Shown in pieces: positions 1-5,384 of a stretch of DNA of 6,072 nucleotides; the first letter of the stretch is position 1; each line of letters opens with the position of its first letter. A program made the translations under genes and the position numbers. The notes under the pieces were generated by a model. It saw only the letters and a list, made by a program, of their open reading frames with translations. It had not been told where the DNA came from and searched no databases. The DNA is from Desulfobacteraceae bacterium (GTDB lineage Bacteria > Desulfobacterota > DSM-4660 > Desulfatiglandales > Desulfatiglandaceae), in NCBI GenBank assembly GCA_030589715.1, contig JAUUVE010000145.1, positions 1 through 6,072 of the forward strand. The letters run 5' to 3'.

Positions 1-240
1 AAATTCGGGAGAAATAATGGGATTTCTGGAGTGGGGTTCGGGTGTTTCTTGAAGGCGCTCTCTCAAAGTGAATTTACCTCTCACTTCCGCAGTGGTTGAT
101 ATTTGGGGTTTTCTCCTCATCAATCCTATTGGCTTCTCCAGGGTTTCCCAAAAACTCCAAAAATCAGCCACGCTACGACTACTGGTTTCGACCGCGCCGC
201 AAAGAAACGGCTGAACCCCACGGTGCCCGAGATTATTGAG
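1..240 (+). repeat. Left copy of a ~240-bp inverted repeat flanking the SDR-cyclase cassette
   Basis: This stretch matches the reverse complement of 1864-2104 along its whole length. By hand alignment about three quarters of positions are identical, with only 1-2 bp gaps. The core 43-70 is a perfect 28-bp match to 2033-2060 in inverted orientation, and the inner edge (226-240, ending GATTATTGAG) is also perfectly kept. No reading frame is conserved between the copies: the frame open in the right copy has a stop just after the core here. It is therefore more likely a non-coding mobile or structural element than a gene. The outer edge coincides with the window start, so the true left end may lie outside. 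It ends 32 bp before the SDR start. Confidence 0.8.
92..171 (+). other. Imperfect stem-loop inside the left repeat copy
   Basis: Arm 92-112 (GTGGTTGATATT...) can pair with arm 151-171 (...ATCAGCCAC), 21 positions with 18 Watson-Crick pairs, two G-U wobbles and one A-A mismatch, around a 38-nt loop. The same stem exists at the same place in the right copy while the loop has diverged strongly. The arms are thus better kept than the loop, as expected for a selected DNA or RNA hairpin. Confidence 0.6.
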
Positions 241-242
241 AA

Positions 243-259
243 CATACAAATAATGTATG
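243..259 (+). promoter_or_regulatory. Small dyad upstream of the SDR gene
   Basis: CATACA-AATAA-TGTATG is a perfect 6-bp inverted repeat with a 5-bp centre. It lies just inside the left repeat copy and touches the weak Shine-Dalgarno GGAG (259-262) of the SDR gene. It could be an operator half-site pair or a hairpin limiting ribosome access. No convincing -35/-10 pair was found next to it. At this size and AT content chance is possible. Confidence 0.3.
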
Positions 260-272
260 GAGCGGTTACACC

Positions 273-1040
273 ATGAAGGGAAAGATGTTTGACCTTGAGG
301 GACAGACTGCTATCGTCACGGGGGCCGGCAGGGGTATCGGAAAGGCGATTGCACTGGGTCTTGCGGAGGCAGGGGCCGATGTGGGGCTGGTATCGAGAAC
401 CTTATCGGAACTGGAGGCAGTAGCCGAGCAGATCGAGGCCTTGGGACGGCGGGCAGGTGCCGTGGCAGCGGACCTTACCGAGACGGATCGGATTGAGCCT
501 TTTGTGGAGGAATTAAGGGAGGAACTGGGAGGGGTCGATATCCTTGTCAATAACGCTGGAATGAATATACCTCAGGAAGCATTAGACGTGACGGTAGAGG
601 CATGGGATCAGATCATGGATATCAACCTGAAGGCGAGTTTTTTCCTTTCGCAGGCAGTTGGCAGGGTTATGATAGGTCAAGGACGGGGGGGCAGGATTAT
701 CAATATCTCCTCTCAGACTGGCTCGGTTGCACTGCTTAAGCGTGCGGCATACTGTGCCAGCAAGGCGGGGCTCAACCTGGTGACCAAGGTCCTGGCGCTG
801 GAGTGGGCCTCCCACGGAATACTGGTCAACGCCGTGGCGCCGACGTTCATCGAGACGGAGCTATCAAAAGGCTTTTTGGCTGACCCCCAATTTCGCGAAT
901 ATGCCTTGGCGAAAAATTTGTTCAAGAAAATCGGGACACCCGAAGATGTTGTGGGGGCCGTGATCTATCTGGCCTCACCTGCATCCTCTCTGGTCACAGG
1001 GCACGTGCTTCTGGTGGATGCGGGATGGACTGCCCACTAA
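273..1040 (+). CDS. SDR-family NAD(P)-dependent oxidoreductase
   Basis: This is a complete classical short-chain dehydrogenase/reductase of 255 residues, the usual length, expected to be a soluble cytoplasmic enzyme interconverting an alcohol and a ketone. The Rossmann nucleotide motif TGAGRGIG spans residues 16-23 and NNAG residues 93-96. The catalytic tetrad is readable as N118, S147, Y160 and K164 (YCASK). The C-terminus has the usual GHVLLVDAGW block. After the second strand the sequence reads VSR rather than an Asp, which favours NADP(H), an inference. Overall it resembles the gluconate 5-dehydrogenase/FabG-like subgroup, but substrate cannot be read from sequence. The start at 273 has GGAG 10 nt upstream; an in-frame ATG at 285 with AGGGA 3 nt upstream is an alternative. 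The stop lies 41 bp before the cyclase gene on the same strand, suggesting an operon. Confidence 0.93.
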   Translation: MKGKMFDLEGQTAIVTGAGRGIGKAIALGLAEAGADVGLVSRTLSELEAVAEQIEALGRRAGAVAADLTETDRIEPFVEELREELGGVDILVNNAGMNIPQEALDVTVEAWDQIMDINLKASFFLSQAVGRVMIGQGRGGRIINISSQTGSVALLKRAAYCASKAGLNLVTKVLALEWASHGILVNAVAPTFIETELSKGFLADPQFREYALAKNLFKKIGTPEDVVGAVIYLASPASSLVTGHVLLVDAGWTAH

Positions 1041-1081
1041 ACAAGGAAATGGAAATGATGCGAAAGACAGGAGGGTGAAGA

Positions 1082-1813
1082 ATGAAGATTAAGGGAAAAG
1101 TAATTGATCTGAGCCAAGAAATCTACACAGGGATGCCCGTCTATCCTGGTCACGCAAAGACGGTAATCTGGGAACACATGTCGCATGAGGAGTCGGGACG
1201 CACGATAGGGACAGGTTTTTCGTATCGTGCGAGCGGCATCATGATGTGCGATCACGGGCCGACGCACATTGACTCCGTCAGTCACCTTTCAACTGACCCG
1301 GATGCGCCGTCTGTAGACGAAATCCCCCTGGAGCACTGCGTCACGTCGGCAGTCTGCATCGACGTAAGCGATGTTCCCGTGCAGACGCAATTTGGACCCG
1401 AGAAGATCGAGTCAGAGCTCAAACGCTGGAATCTGGATATTCACAAAGGAGACACGGTGTTATTTTATACCGGCCATTATGACAATTATTACGGGAAACC
1501 GGAATATTCCACCCATCAGCCCGGCCTCACCAGGGAGGCCACCGAGTACATCATTGACAAAGGGGCGGTCAACTTCGGCGTGGACAACACGAGCCCTGAC
1601 ATGTTCCTGGACAAGACCTACCCGTGTCATACCGTATGCAGTGAGCGCCGGGTCACGCACATCGAGAACCTTTGCAACTTGGATAAATTGGTCGGTAAAC
1701 GATTTACCTTTATTGCGCTGCCGCTAAAGATACGCAAGGGAACGGGATCTCCCTTACGGGCTGTGGCAATCCTCCCCGAGGAGGATTCAGTCGATTGGGA
1801 TCTCAGCTCGTAG
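1082..1813 (+). CDS. Cyclase-family metal-dependent hydrolase (kynurenine formamidase-like fold)
   Basis: A complete 243-residue protein of the putative cyclase family, which includes kynurenine formamidase (KynB) and hydrolases of cyclic ketones and amides. The N-terminus VIDLSQEIYTGMPVYPG (residues 7-23) is the family opening. The metal-binding signature HGPTHIDSVSH (residues 58-68) supplies H58, H62, D64 and H68. Further on, FGVDNTSPD (165-173), H183 and the HIENLCNLD block (193-201, with E195) match the C-terminal active-site and metal-ligand region of the family. The usual GTH of the signature is PTH here. A strong ribosome binding site, GGAGG (1070-1074), lies 7 nt before the ATG. With the SDR gene 41 bp upstream it probably forms a two-gene operon, perhaps acting on an alicyclic or amide substrate. 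KynB itself is less likely because no tryptophan-pathway genes are adjacent. Confidence 0.9.
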   Translation: MKIKGKVIDLSQEIYTGMPVYPGHAKTVIWEHMSHEESGRTIGTGFSYRASGIMMCDHGPTHIDSVSHLSTDPDAPSVDEIPLEHCVTSAVCIDVSDVPVQTQFGPEKIESELKRWNLDIHKGDTVLFYTGHYDNYYGKPEYSTHQPGLTREATEYIIDKGAVNFGVDNTSPDMFLDKTYPCHTVCSERRVTHIENLCNLDKLVGKRFTFIALPLKIRKGTGSPLRAVAILPEEDSVDWDLSS

Positions 1814-1863
1814 TCGGGCAAGAACTCCGGTTTCAAAGTAGTTCGCATTTCAATCAGTAAGCT

Positions 1864-2104
1864 CTCAATAATCTCGGGGACCGTGGTGTTTGCCCATTTC
1901 TTTCCGGCGCTCTCTAAACCTGTAGTAGGAGCGTGGCCGATATTTGGGGTTTTGCCAAAAGCATGGAGAAGCTCATGGGGGCATCCGGAGAAAACTCCAA
2001 ATATCAGCCACTGCCAGAACGAGTAATTAATCCACTTTGAGAGAGCGCCTTCAAGAAACAGCCGAACACCACTTCAGAACCCTCCGGTTATCTCTCCCAA
2101 ACTT
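1864..2104 (-). repeat. Right copy of the ~240-bp inverted repeat flanking the SDR-cyclase cassette
   Basis: The reverse complement of this region aligns end to end with 1-240, including the perfect 28-bp core at 2033-2060 and the inner edge at 1864-1878. It starts 50 bp after the cyclase stop codon and ends 14 bp before the stop of the convergent minus-strand gene. On the minus strand one frame is open through most of the copy, but the left copy carries stops in that frame, so coding is unlikely. Paired with the left copy it gives the cassette a composite-transposon-like outline, though no transposase is visible in the window. The divergence between copies implies an old event. Confidence 0.8.
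1933..2011 (-). other. Imperfect stem-loop inside the right repeat copy
   Basis: Arm 1933-1953 (GTGGCCGATATT...) pairs with arm 1991-2011 (...ATATCAGCCAC) at 19 of 21 positions by Watson-Crick pairing; the other two are a wobble and a C-A mismatch, which swap roles depending on the strand transcribed. The loop is 37 nt. It corresponds exactly to the stem-loop at 92-171 in the left copy. Confidence 0.6.
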
Positions 2105-2111
2105 TTTGGGA
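2095..2111 (-). terminator. Short hairpin just after the minus-strand gene
   Basis: TCCCAAA-CTT-TTTGGGA is a perfect 7-bp inverted repeat with a 3-nt centre, beginning 8 bp beyond the stop codon of the 2119-3021 gene in its direction of transcription. It is AT-rich in the inner stem and no U-tract follows on the minus strand, so it would at best be a weak or factor-assisted terminator. It overlaps the outer edge of the right repeat copy. Confidence 0.3.
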
Positions 2112-2118
2112 AGTTGCT

Positions 2119-3021
2119 TCAATCAGGCCTCTTGCCAATAAAGGGAGGAAGCTCTTCTTCCTTTTTCCCTCGGAACATGCAGTGTTTGGTTTCTCCTTCA
2201 GCAAACTGCTCATCCGGTGATACAAGCGTACTGGGGCTTGTTGGCAGGCAATTGATGCACAACGATTTCTTTGGCCGAAGAGGCGCCTCCCCTTTTATGG
2301 ATTCAATGAGTTTGATGGCCTGATCCAACCCCTTCTTTTCCCCTTCGGCTACCAAGACAACTGACCCCTCTGATCCATTTACTCCACCGCCTCCAATGTG
2401 AATTGCATCCAGTCCAAAAAGGATGCCGAAGGCCTCTACCTCGGTGATCACTTTCGCATTTACGATGGGGAGCATCCCTATCTTGATCCCCATGCAATAG
2501 TACAACGTGTCTTGGCCGAGGTGCTGCGCGGCCTTTTTTACTGAAGGGACCAATTTTTCAAGCCCTACAGGGACAATGAGCTGGCATCCCCTTGCGCTGA
2601 GGATGCCATAAGCAAAACCGATGGTCCCAGCCGAGGGATGGGCCACAAATACCCCTGCGTTCCCTTCCGGATCGACAGCATTTGCTCCTTTGATAAAGAC
2701 CGAACCCGCACCGAAATCCTTAAGGGTCTCTTCCATTGTCAATTCGGGCGGAACCAGTTCCCCCTTCCGGACCACAATCATGGGGGGCTTTTCTTCTGCC
2801 TGTGTTATGCATAGGATCCCATTAATGACCTCCCCCGAAAGGAACTTATCCGGTTCGGGGCATTGGCCAAGGATCTCCTCGGCCACACGCACGTTCGTGG
2901 AGCCGTGGCCAATCAAGATGCTTTCTTTCTCTTTGGCGTTTGTGACCTCGGGCAACTGGGAAACAGCCTTGGCAATAAATCTTTTGGATTCAGGCGGGGT
3001 GAACACAAATAAGGCCCGCAT
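2119..3021 (-). CDS. Uncharacterised 300-residue protein, possibly NagB/RpiA/CoA-transferase-like fold
   Basis: I do not recognise a named family for this intact gene. Read from the ATG at 3021 it gives 300 residues, predicted cytoplasmic, with no signal peptide or membrane segment seen. GHGST (38-42) and the block GANAVDPEGN (112-121), followed by SAGTIGFAYGILSARG (130-145) and a hydrophobic strand QLIVPVGLEKL (147-157), recall the G-S-T loop and the 'GADAxxxDG / GT / viV' pattern of NagB/RpiA/CoA-transferase-like (ISOCOT, LUD, eIF2B-like) proteins; that link is inference. A glycine-rich stretch IHIGGGGVNGSEGS lies at 207-220. The C-terminal tail has CINC (255-258) and C281, which might bind metal or form a disulfide. 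The open frame extends 51 codons further upstream, but AAAGGAG at 3034-3028 sets the start at ATG 3024 or 3021. It is convergent with the cyclase gene and transcribed apart from it. Confidence 0.85.
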   Translation of the reverse strand: MRALFVFTPPESKRFIAKAVSQLPEVTNAKEKESILIGHGSTNVRVAEEILGQCPEPDKFLSGEVINGILCITQAEEKPPMIVVRKGELVPPELTMEETLKDFGAGSVFIKGANAVDPEGNAGVFVAHPSAGTIGFAYGILSARGCQLIVPVGLEKLVPSVKKAAQHLGQDTLYYCMGIKIGMLPIVNAKVITEVEAFGILFGLDAIHIGGGGVNGSEGSVVLVAEGEKKGLDQAIKLIESIKGEAPLRPKKSLCINCLPTSPSTLVSPDEQFAEGETKHCMFRGKKEEELPPFIGKRPD

Positions 3022-3027
3022 CATAGA

Positions 3028-3034
3028 CTCCTTT
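3028..3034 (-). promoter_or_regulatory. Ribosome binding site that decides the start of the 300-residue gene
   Basis: On the minus strand AAAGGAG is followed by TCT and then two consecutive ATG codons (3024 and 3021), giving spacings of 3 and 6 nt. The second ATG has the better spacing. The upstream ATG of the longer open frame at 3174 has no comparable site, and its added residues look unlike the rest of the protein. Confidence 0.75.
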
Positions 3035-3058
3035 CTCATAATCCTTGTTTTTTTCTGC

Positions 3059-3075
3059 TGTTCTTTCGAAGAACA
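3059..3075 (-). promoter_or_regulatory. Perfect 7-bp dyad upstream of the 300-residue gene
   Basis: TGTTCTT-TCG-AAGAACA is a perfect 7-bp inverted repeat with a 3-bp centre, 34-38 bp upstream of the likely start codons. It could be an operator for a dimeric regulator or a hairpin in the 5' leader. It is one of three symmetric elements packed in 60 bp. Confidence 0.45.
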
Positions 3076-3078
3076 TGA

Positions 3079-3101
3079 GTTATCACCGCTCGACAGATAA
3101 C
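3079..3101 (-). promoter_or_regulatory. Second dyad, GTTATC-N11-GATAAC
   Basis: Two perfect 6-bp half-sites separated by 11 bp lie directly upstream of the 3059-3075 dyad. The half-site geometry, with centres 17 bp apart, suits a dimeric DNA-binding regulator. A third symmetric element, the 10-bp palindrome GCCCGCGGGC, follows at 3109-3118. Confidence 0.35.
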
Positions 3102-3122
3102 AGTTGATGCCCGCGGGCCCCC

Positions 3123-3152
3123 TCAGGTGGGCCTCTGCCATTTTTTTGACAT
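3123..3152 (-). CDS. Possible 9-residue leader peptide
   Basis: A minus-strand mini-ORF encodes MSKKWQRPT and is preceded by a purine-rich GGAGAGAGG close to the ATG. It sits between a weak candidate promoter (3173-3199) and the dyads at 3059-3118, an arrangement seen in attenuation leaders. There is no run of one amino acid codon, so the regulatory signal is unclear. Chance is a serious alternative. Confidence 0.2.
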   Translation of the reverse strand: MSKKWQRPT

Positions 3153-3172
3153 AACCTCTCTCCTCAGACTCC

Positions 3173-3199
3173 ACAATAGAGGGTAGGACTCTTTTTCAA
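3173..3199 (-). promoter_or_regulatory. Weak candidate promoter for the 300-residue gene
   Basis: On the minus strand TTGAAA (3199-3194) resembles a -35 box and TATTGT (3178-3173) a -10 box, with a short 15-bp spacer. Initiation would fall shortly before the 9-residue ORF at 3152. The spacing is poor, so this is tentative. Confidence 0.25.
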
Positions 3200-3680
3200 A
3201 AGCGGTCCGGGGAGAATTGACGGAAAAGATTCTCGCGGTTGGCAGATCGATGTTACGTCCTAGAAGCTTGCCCGGTCAAGTCATTTCTCTGTAATCATGC
3301 CCTGAACAGTCCCGATAACCTGTTCCTTCCATATGTTCTCATGTCTCGCATGGCAGGCGGGTGAAACCAGGAATGGCAGCGCGCCCTGTCAGAGTCCCCT
3401 AACAGGGTAAAGCTGCATCCGGTATAATTATTCACATCCCGAAACTTGGCTTTCGGTATGTGTTGTTGATCCGACGCTACGTTAAGCTCACTCTGGACTT
3501 CGGCGCATGGGGGTTTTGCATACCTAAAAAAATGAACAAACTCCGGGTTTGTCTCCGAATCGAATCCTTCCGCAAACTCGAATTTTCGGTGAACCCTGTC
3601 GAAGATCCCGCCCAATGCGGGGAACCTTTGAACCCTGAACCCGTGAACGGTTACACCTCAAATGAATAAGGAGGCATGGA
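3200..3680. other. Long spacer without a recognisable gene
   Basis: No frame here gives a protein I recognise or one with a convincing ribosome binding site. A minus-strand frame is open for about 106 codons from 3615 to 3295, but its composition is irregular and nothing supports translation. Visible structure: an inverted repeat CCCTGT/ACAGGG (3384-3389 with 3402-3407); a perfect TATAAT at 3423-3428 with only a 4/6 -35 match, CTAACA, at 3399-3404; and a perfect hairpin CCGAAA-CTTGGC-TTTCGG at 3439-3456 just after where such a promoter would initiate. Around 3628-3650 runs of GAACCCTGAACCCGTGAAC give short tandem-like repeats. The region may contain decayed genes. Confidence 0.4.
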
Positions 3681-3788
3681 GTGAACTTCCTCGCTGTTTG
3701 CAATCAGAGAAATCTTGAAGTCCGCTTATTATTGCAATATATCTTCTCAAGCAGACCAGGAGGCTATGCCGGAATGCTCTTTTCTTGA
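3681..3788 (+). CDS. Possible 35-residue small protein
   Basis: A GTG-initiated frame of 35 codons has an excellent Shine-Dalgarno AAGGAGG (3668-3674) with 6-nt spacing, the only strong reason to list it. The product begins VNFLAVCNQRN and has no motif, signal peptide or membrane helix I can identify. An ATG at 3676 between the site and the GTG opens only a two-codon frame (ATG GAG TGA). The small frame ends inside the -35 box of the acyl-CoA dehydrogenase promoter. It may be a leftover translation start of a lost gene. Confidence 0.25.
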   Translation: MNFLAVCNQRNLEVRLLLQYIFSSRPGGYAGMLFS

Positions 3789-3814
3789 CATAAGGAAAGC
3801 CAACCAAGTATCTT
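3785..3814 (+). promoter_or_regulatory. Candidate sigma-70 promoter of the acyl-CoA dehydrogenase gene
   Basis: A consensus -35 box TTGACA (3785-3790) and a -10-like TATCTT (3809-3814, 4/6 match) are separated by 18 bp. Initiation would be near 3821, giving a leader of about 60 nt before the ATG at 3880. No other gene lies between, so the dehydrogenase is probably transcribed alone. Confidence 0.55.
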
Positions 3815-3823
3815 ATGGGGAAC

Positions 3824-3837
3824 GTCAGTGAGCTGAC
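3824..3837 (+). promoter_or_regulatory. Hairpin at the predicted 5' end of the acyl-CoA dehydrogenase transcript
   Basis: GTCAG-TGAG-CTGAC forms a perfect 5-bp stem with a tetraloop a few nucleotides after the predicted start of transcription. It might stabilise the mRNA 5' end or be part of an operator; the stem is short and chance occurrence is possible. Confidence 0.3.
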
Positions 3838-3879
3838 TTGCTATCATTTGAGAATCAGACATGAGAGGAGGAAGCAAAG

Positions 3880-5037
3880 ATGATCGACTTCAGCCTAACA
3901 AGCGACCAAAAACGACTGCTCGAACTGGCCAGGGATTTTTCCGAAAAAGAAATCAGACCTGTAGCCCTTGAGTATGATCGGGATGGAACCTATCCAGAGG
4001 CCATCCTGAAGAAGGCCCATGAACTTGGCCTCATGTACACCAACATTCCGGAGGAATATGGCGGTTCGGGAATGGATTACGTGACCCACTATGTTGTCAC
4101 AGAAGCCCTTAACTATGATTGCTGTGCAATTGGACAGATGATAGGCATATCTCATCTGTCCACAGGTGCCATCCTTTTTGGGGGGACTGAAGAGCAAAAG
4201 AAGAAGTTTCTGGGGCGCATGACCGAAAGTTACCGTAGTAGTTGCTATTGTCTGACCGAGCCAGGAGCAGGGTCTGACGCAGGTGCAATGCGGACAATGG
4301 CTAAAAAAACGAGCGATGGTTATGTCATAAATGGCTCCAAGTGTTACATTACTAACGGCAGGGATTCGGATCTGCTGTGCCTGTTTGCCACGACGGACAG
4401 AACTCTGGGAACCAAGGGGATCTGTTGTTTTGCCGTGCCTCGTGACACACCGGGCATATCCGTAGGCAGGGTGGAGGACAAGATGGGACATCGGGCCCTG
4501 ACTGTGACAGAAATATTCTTTGAGAATGTGGAGCTGGGAAGGGAAAACCTGATCGGAGAAGAAGGACAGGGATTCAAGCTGGCCATGATGGCCCTTGACA
4601 GGGGGCGGGTCAATATCATGGCGGTTTGCACCGCAATCGCCCAAAAGGCCTTTGACGAGGCATCCAATTGGGCACGCGAACGGGAACAGTTTGGCCAACC
4701 CATCGGTAATTTCCAGGCAATCCAGTTCATGCTTGCTGACATATATGCCTTGATCTTGGCCACAAGGGCCATGTATCTCCATATGGGCTGGATGCTCGAT
4801 CAAAATATACGGTGTACTGTCGAGGCAGCCAGCGGAAAGTTCTTCGCTACCGATGCAGCCATGAAGGTCACCACCGATGCGGTCCAGATCCTGGGAGGGT
4901 CAGGATACATGAAAGGGACCGTGGTGGAAAAGCTCATGCGAGACGCAAAGCTTACACAAATCTTTGAAGGGACGAATCAGATCAATCGTATGGTGTCGGG
5001 GCGGGGTATCTTAAGCAAACAATGCATCCAGTTCTAA
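3880..5037 (+). CDS. Acyl-CoA dehydrogenase
   Basis: A complete flavoprotein of 385 residues, the usual length for the short/medium-chain acyl-CoA dehydrogenase group, introducing the alpha-beta double bond into an acyl-CoA and passing electrons to ETF. The N-terminal helical domain starts with FSLTSDQKRLLELARDF (4-20). The first family signature, CLTEPGAGSDAGA, is at 124-136, followed by NGSKCYITNG (151-160) of the beta domain. The C-terminal domain holds REREQFGQPI (266-275), the second signature around VQILGGSGYMKG (335-346), RDAKL (354-358) and IFEGTNQINR (361-370), in which E363 is the expected catalytic base. The usual small residue and Asp/Thr after KMGxRA are replaced by LTV (207-209), which may affect flavin contacts or substrate choice. 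GGAGG (3867-3871) lies 8 nt before ATG. No ETF, ligase, hydratase or thiolase gene is beside it, so the substrate is unknown. Confidence 0.96.
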   Translation: MIDFSLTSDQKRLLELARDFSEKEIRPVALEYDRDGTYPEAILKKAHELGLMYTNIPEEYGGSGMDYVTHYVVTEALNYDCCAIGQMIGISHLSTGAILFGGTEEQKKKFLGRMTESYRSSCYCLTEPGAGSDAGAMRTMAKKTSDGYVINGSKCYITNGRDSDLLCLFATTDRTLGTKGICCFAVPRDTPGISVGRVEDKMGHRALTVTEIFFENVELGRENLIGEEGQGFKLAMMALDRGRVNIMAVCTAIAQKAFDEASNWAREREQFGQPIGNFQAIQFMLADIYALILATRAMYLHMGWMLDQNIRCTVEAASGKFFATDAAMKVTTDAVQILGGSGYMKGTVVEKLMRDAKLTQIFEGTNQINRMVSGRGILSKQCIQF

Positions 5038-5066
5038 AAAAAGCTTGACGAGTAGACATTGCTCCC

Positions 5067-5085
5067 TGGCCCTCTATATAGGCCA
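5067..5085 (+). terminator. Weak hairpin after the acyl-CoA dehydrogenase gene
   Basis: TGGCC and GGCCA form a 5-bp GC-rich stem around a 9-nt loop 30 bp after the stop codon. No immediate T-run follows; a short TTTTT appears only at about 5108. A weak or Rho-assisted terminator at best. Confidence 0.25.
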
Positions 5086-5384
5086 ACATCCTAAAATTTA
5101 AGTCAACTTTTTGTGATTAATCTGGGTTAACGAAACAGAAAGATACTGGATGCTTGATACAGGATACTGGATGGAATAAGGAAGGTTCTTTATCCAACAT
5201 CGGGAAGCCTCGATACTCACCAGGACTTTCAAAGGAGTCTATATAACACTCAGGACGGGACGTAAATACGTCGATTCCATAAGATCTTTGGGGCTCGAGG
5301 CCCACGTGATGGGTGCCTACGAATACAAGGGGCTCAACGTATTATGATTGGCCGCCAAGGAGACCTTCCGGAGACCTGGGTAGT
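5086..5384. other. Spacer without a recognisable gene, containing short repeats
   Basis: The 11-bp unit GATACTGGATG occurs at 5142-5152 and 5163-5173, 21 bp apart, with a further GATAC between at 5155. A 14-bp near-palindrome GACGTA-AA-TACGTC lies at 5259-5272. The minus strand has open stretches interrupted by stops; one reading, with stops at two points, gives protein-like text such as LMESTYLRPVLSVI between about 5240 and 5290, which could be decayed coding sequence, but I cannot assign it to a family. Confidence 0.4.
5142..5173. repeat. Short direct repeat GATACTGGATG
   Basis: Two perfect 11-bp copies with a 21-bp period and a partial third unit (GATAC at 5155). They may be the start or end of a longer tandem array of this kind of sequence. 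Confidence 0.6.

Noticed and set aside
1..240. Repeat copies as integron attC sites or as coding parts of a transposase
   Set aside because: No GTTRRRY-type core sites bound the stem-loop, the stem is symmetric in a way not typical of attC, and no frame is conserved between the two copies.
2621..3100. A 159-codon plus-strand frame antisense to the unnamed 300-residue gene
   Set aside because: It overlaps a well-supported gene with a strong ribosome binding site, and its translation looks like a shadow without motifs.
3022..3174. A 51-codon upstream extension of the 300-residue protein
   Set aside because: AAAGGAG directly before the internal ATG pair sets the start, and the extension covers the dyads and has unrelated composition.
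3295..3615. A 106-codon minus-strand frame in the long spacer, and the alternative minus-frame tail ending at 3281
   Set aside because: Neither has a ribosome binding site or a motif I recognise. The alternative tail (ending VIGTVQGMITEK) looks slightly protein-like but is preceded by a stop and cannot be assigned.
3648..3656. A GGTTACACC match between the SDR upstream region (264-272) and the spacer at about 3648-3656
   Set aside because: Only 9-10 bp are shared and the flanks differ; chance is enough to explain it.
3895..4803. A 302-codon open frame antisense to the acyl-CoA dehydrogenase gene
   Set aside because: It mirrors the real gene, has Cys/His-rich atypical composition, no family resemblance and no ribosome binding site; it reflects codon bias of the sense gene.
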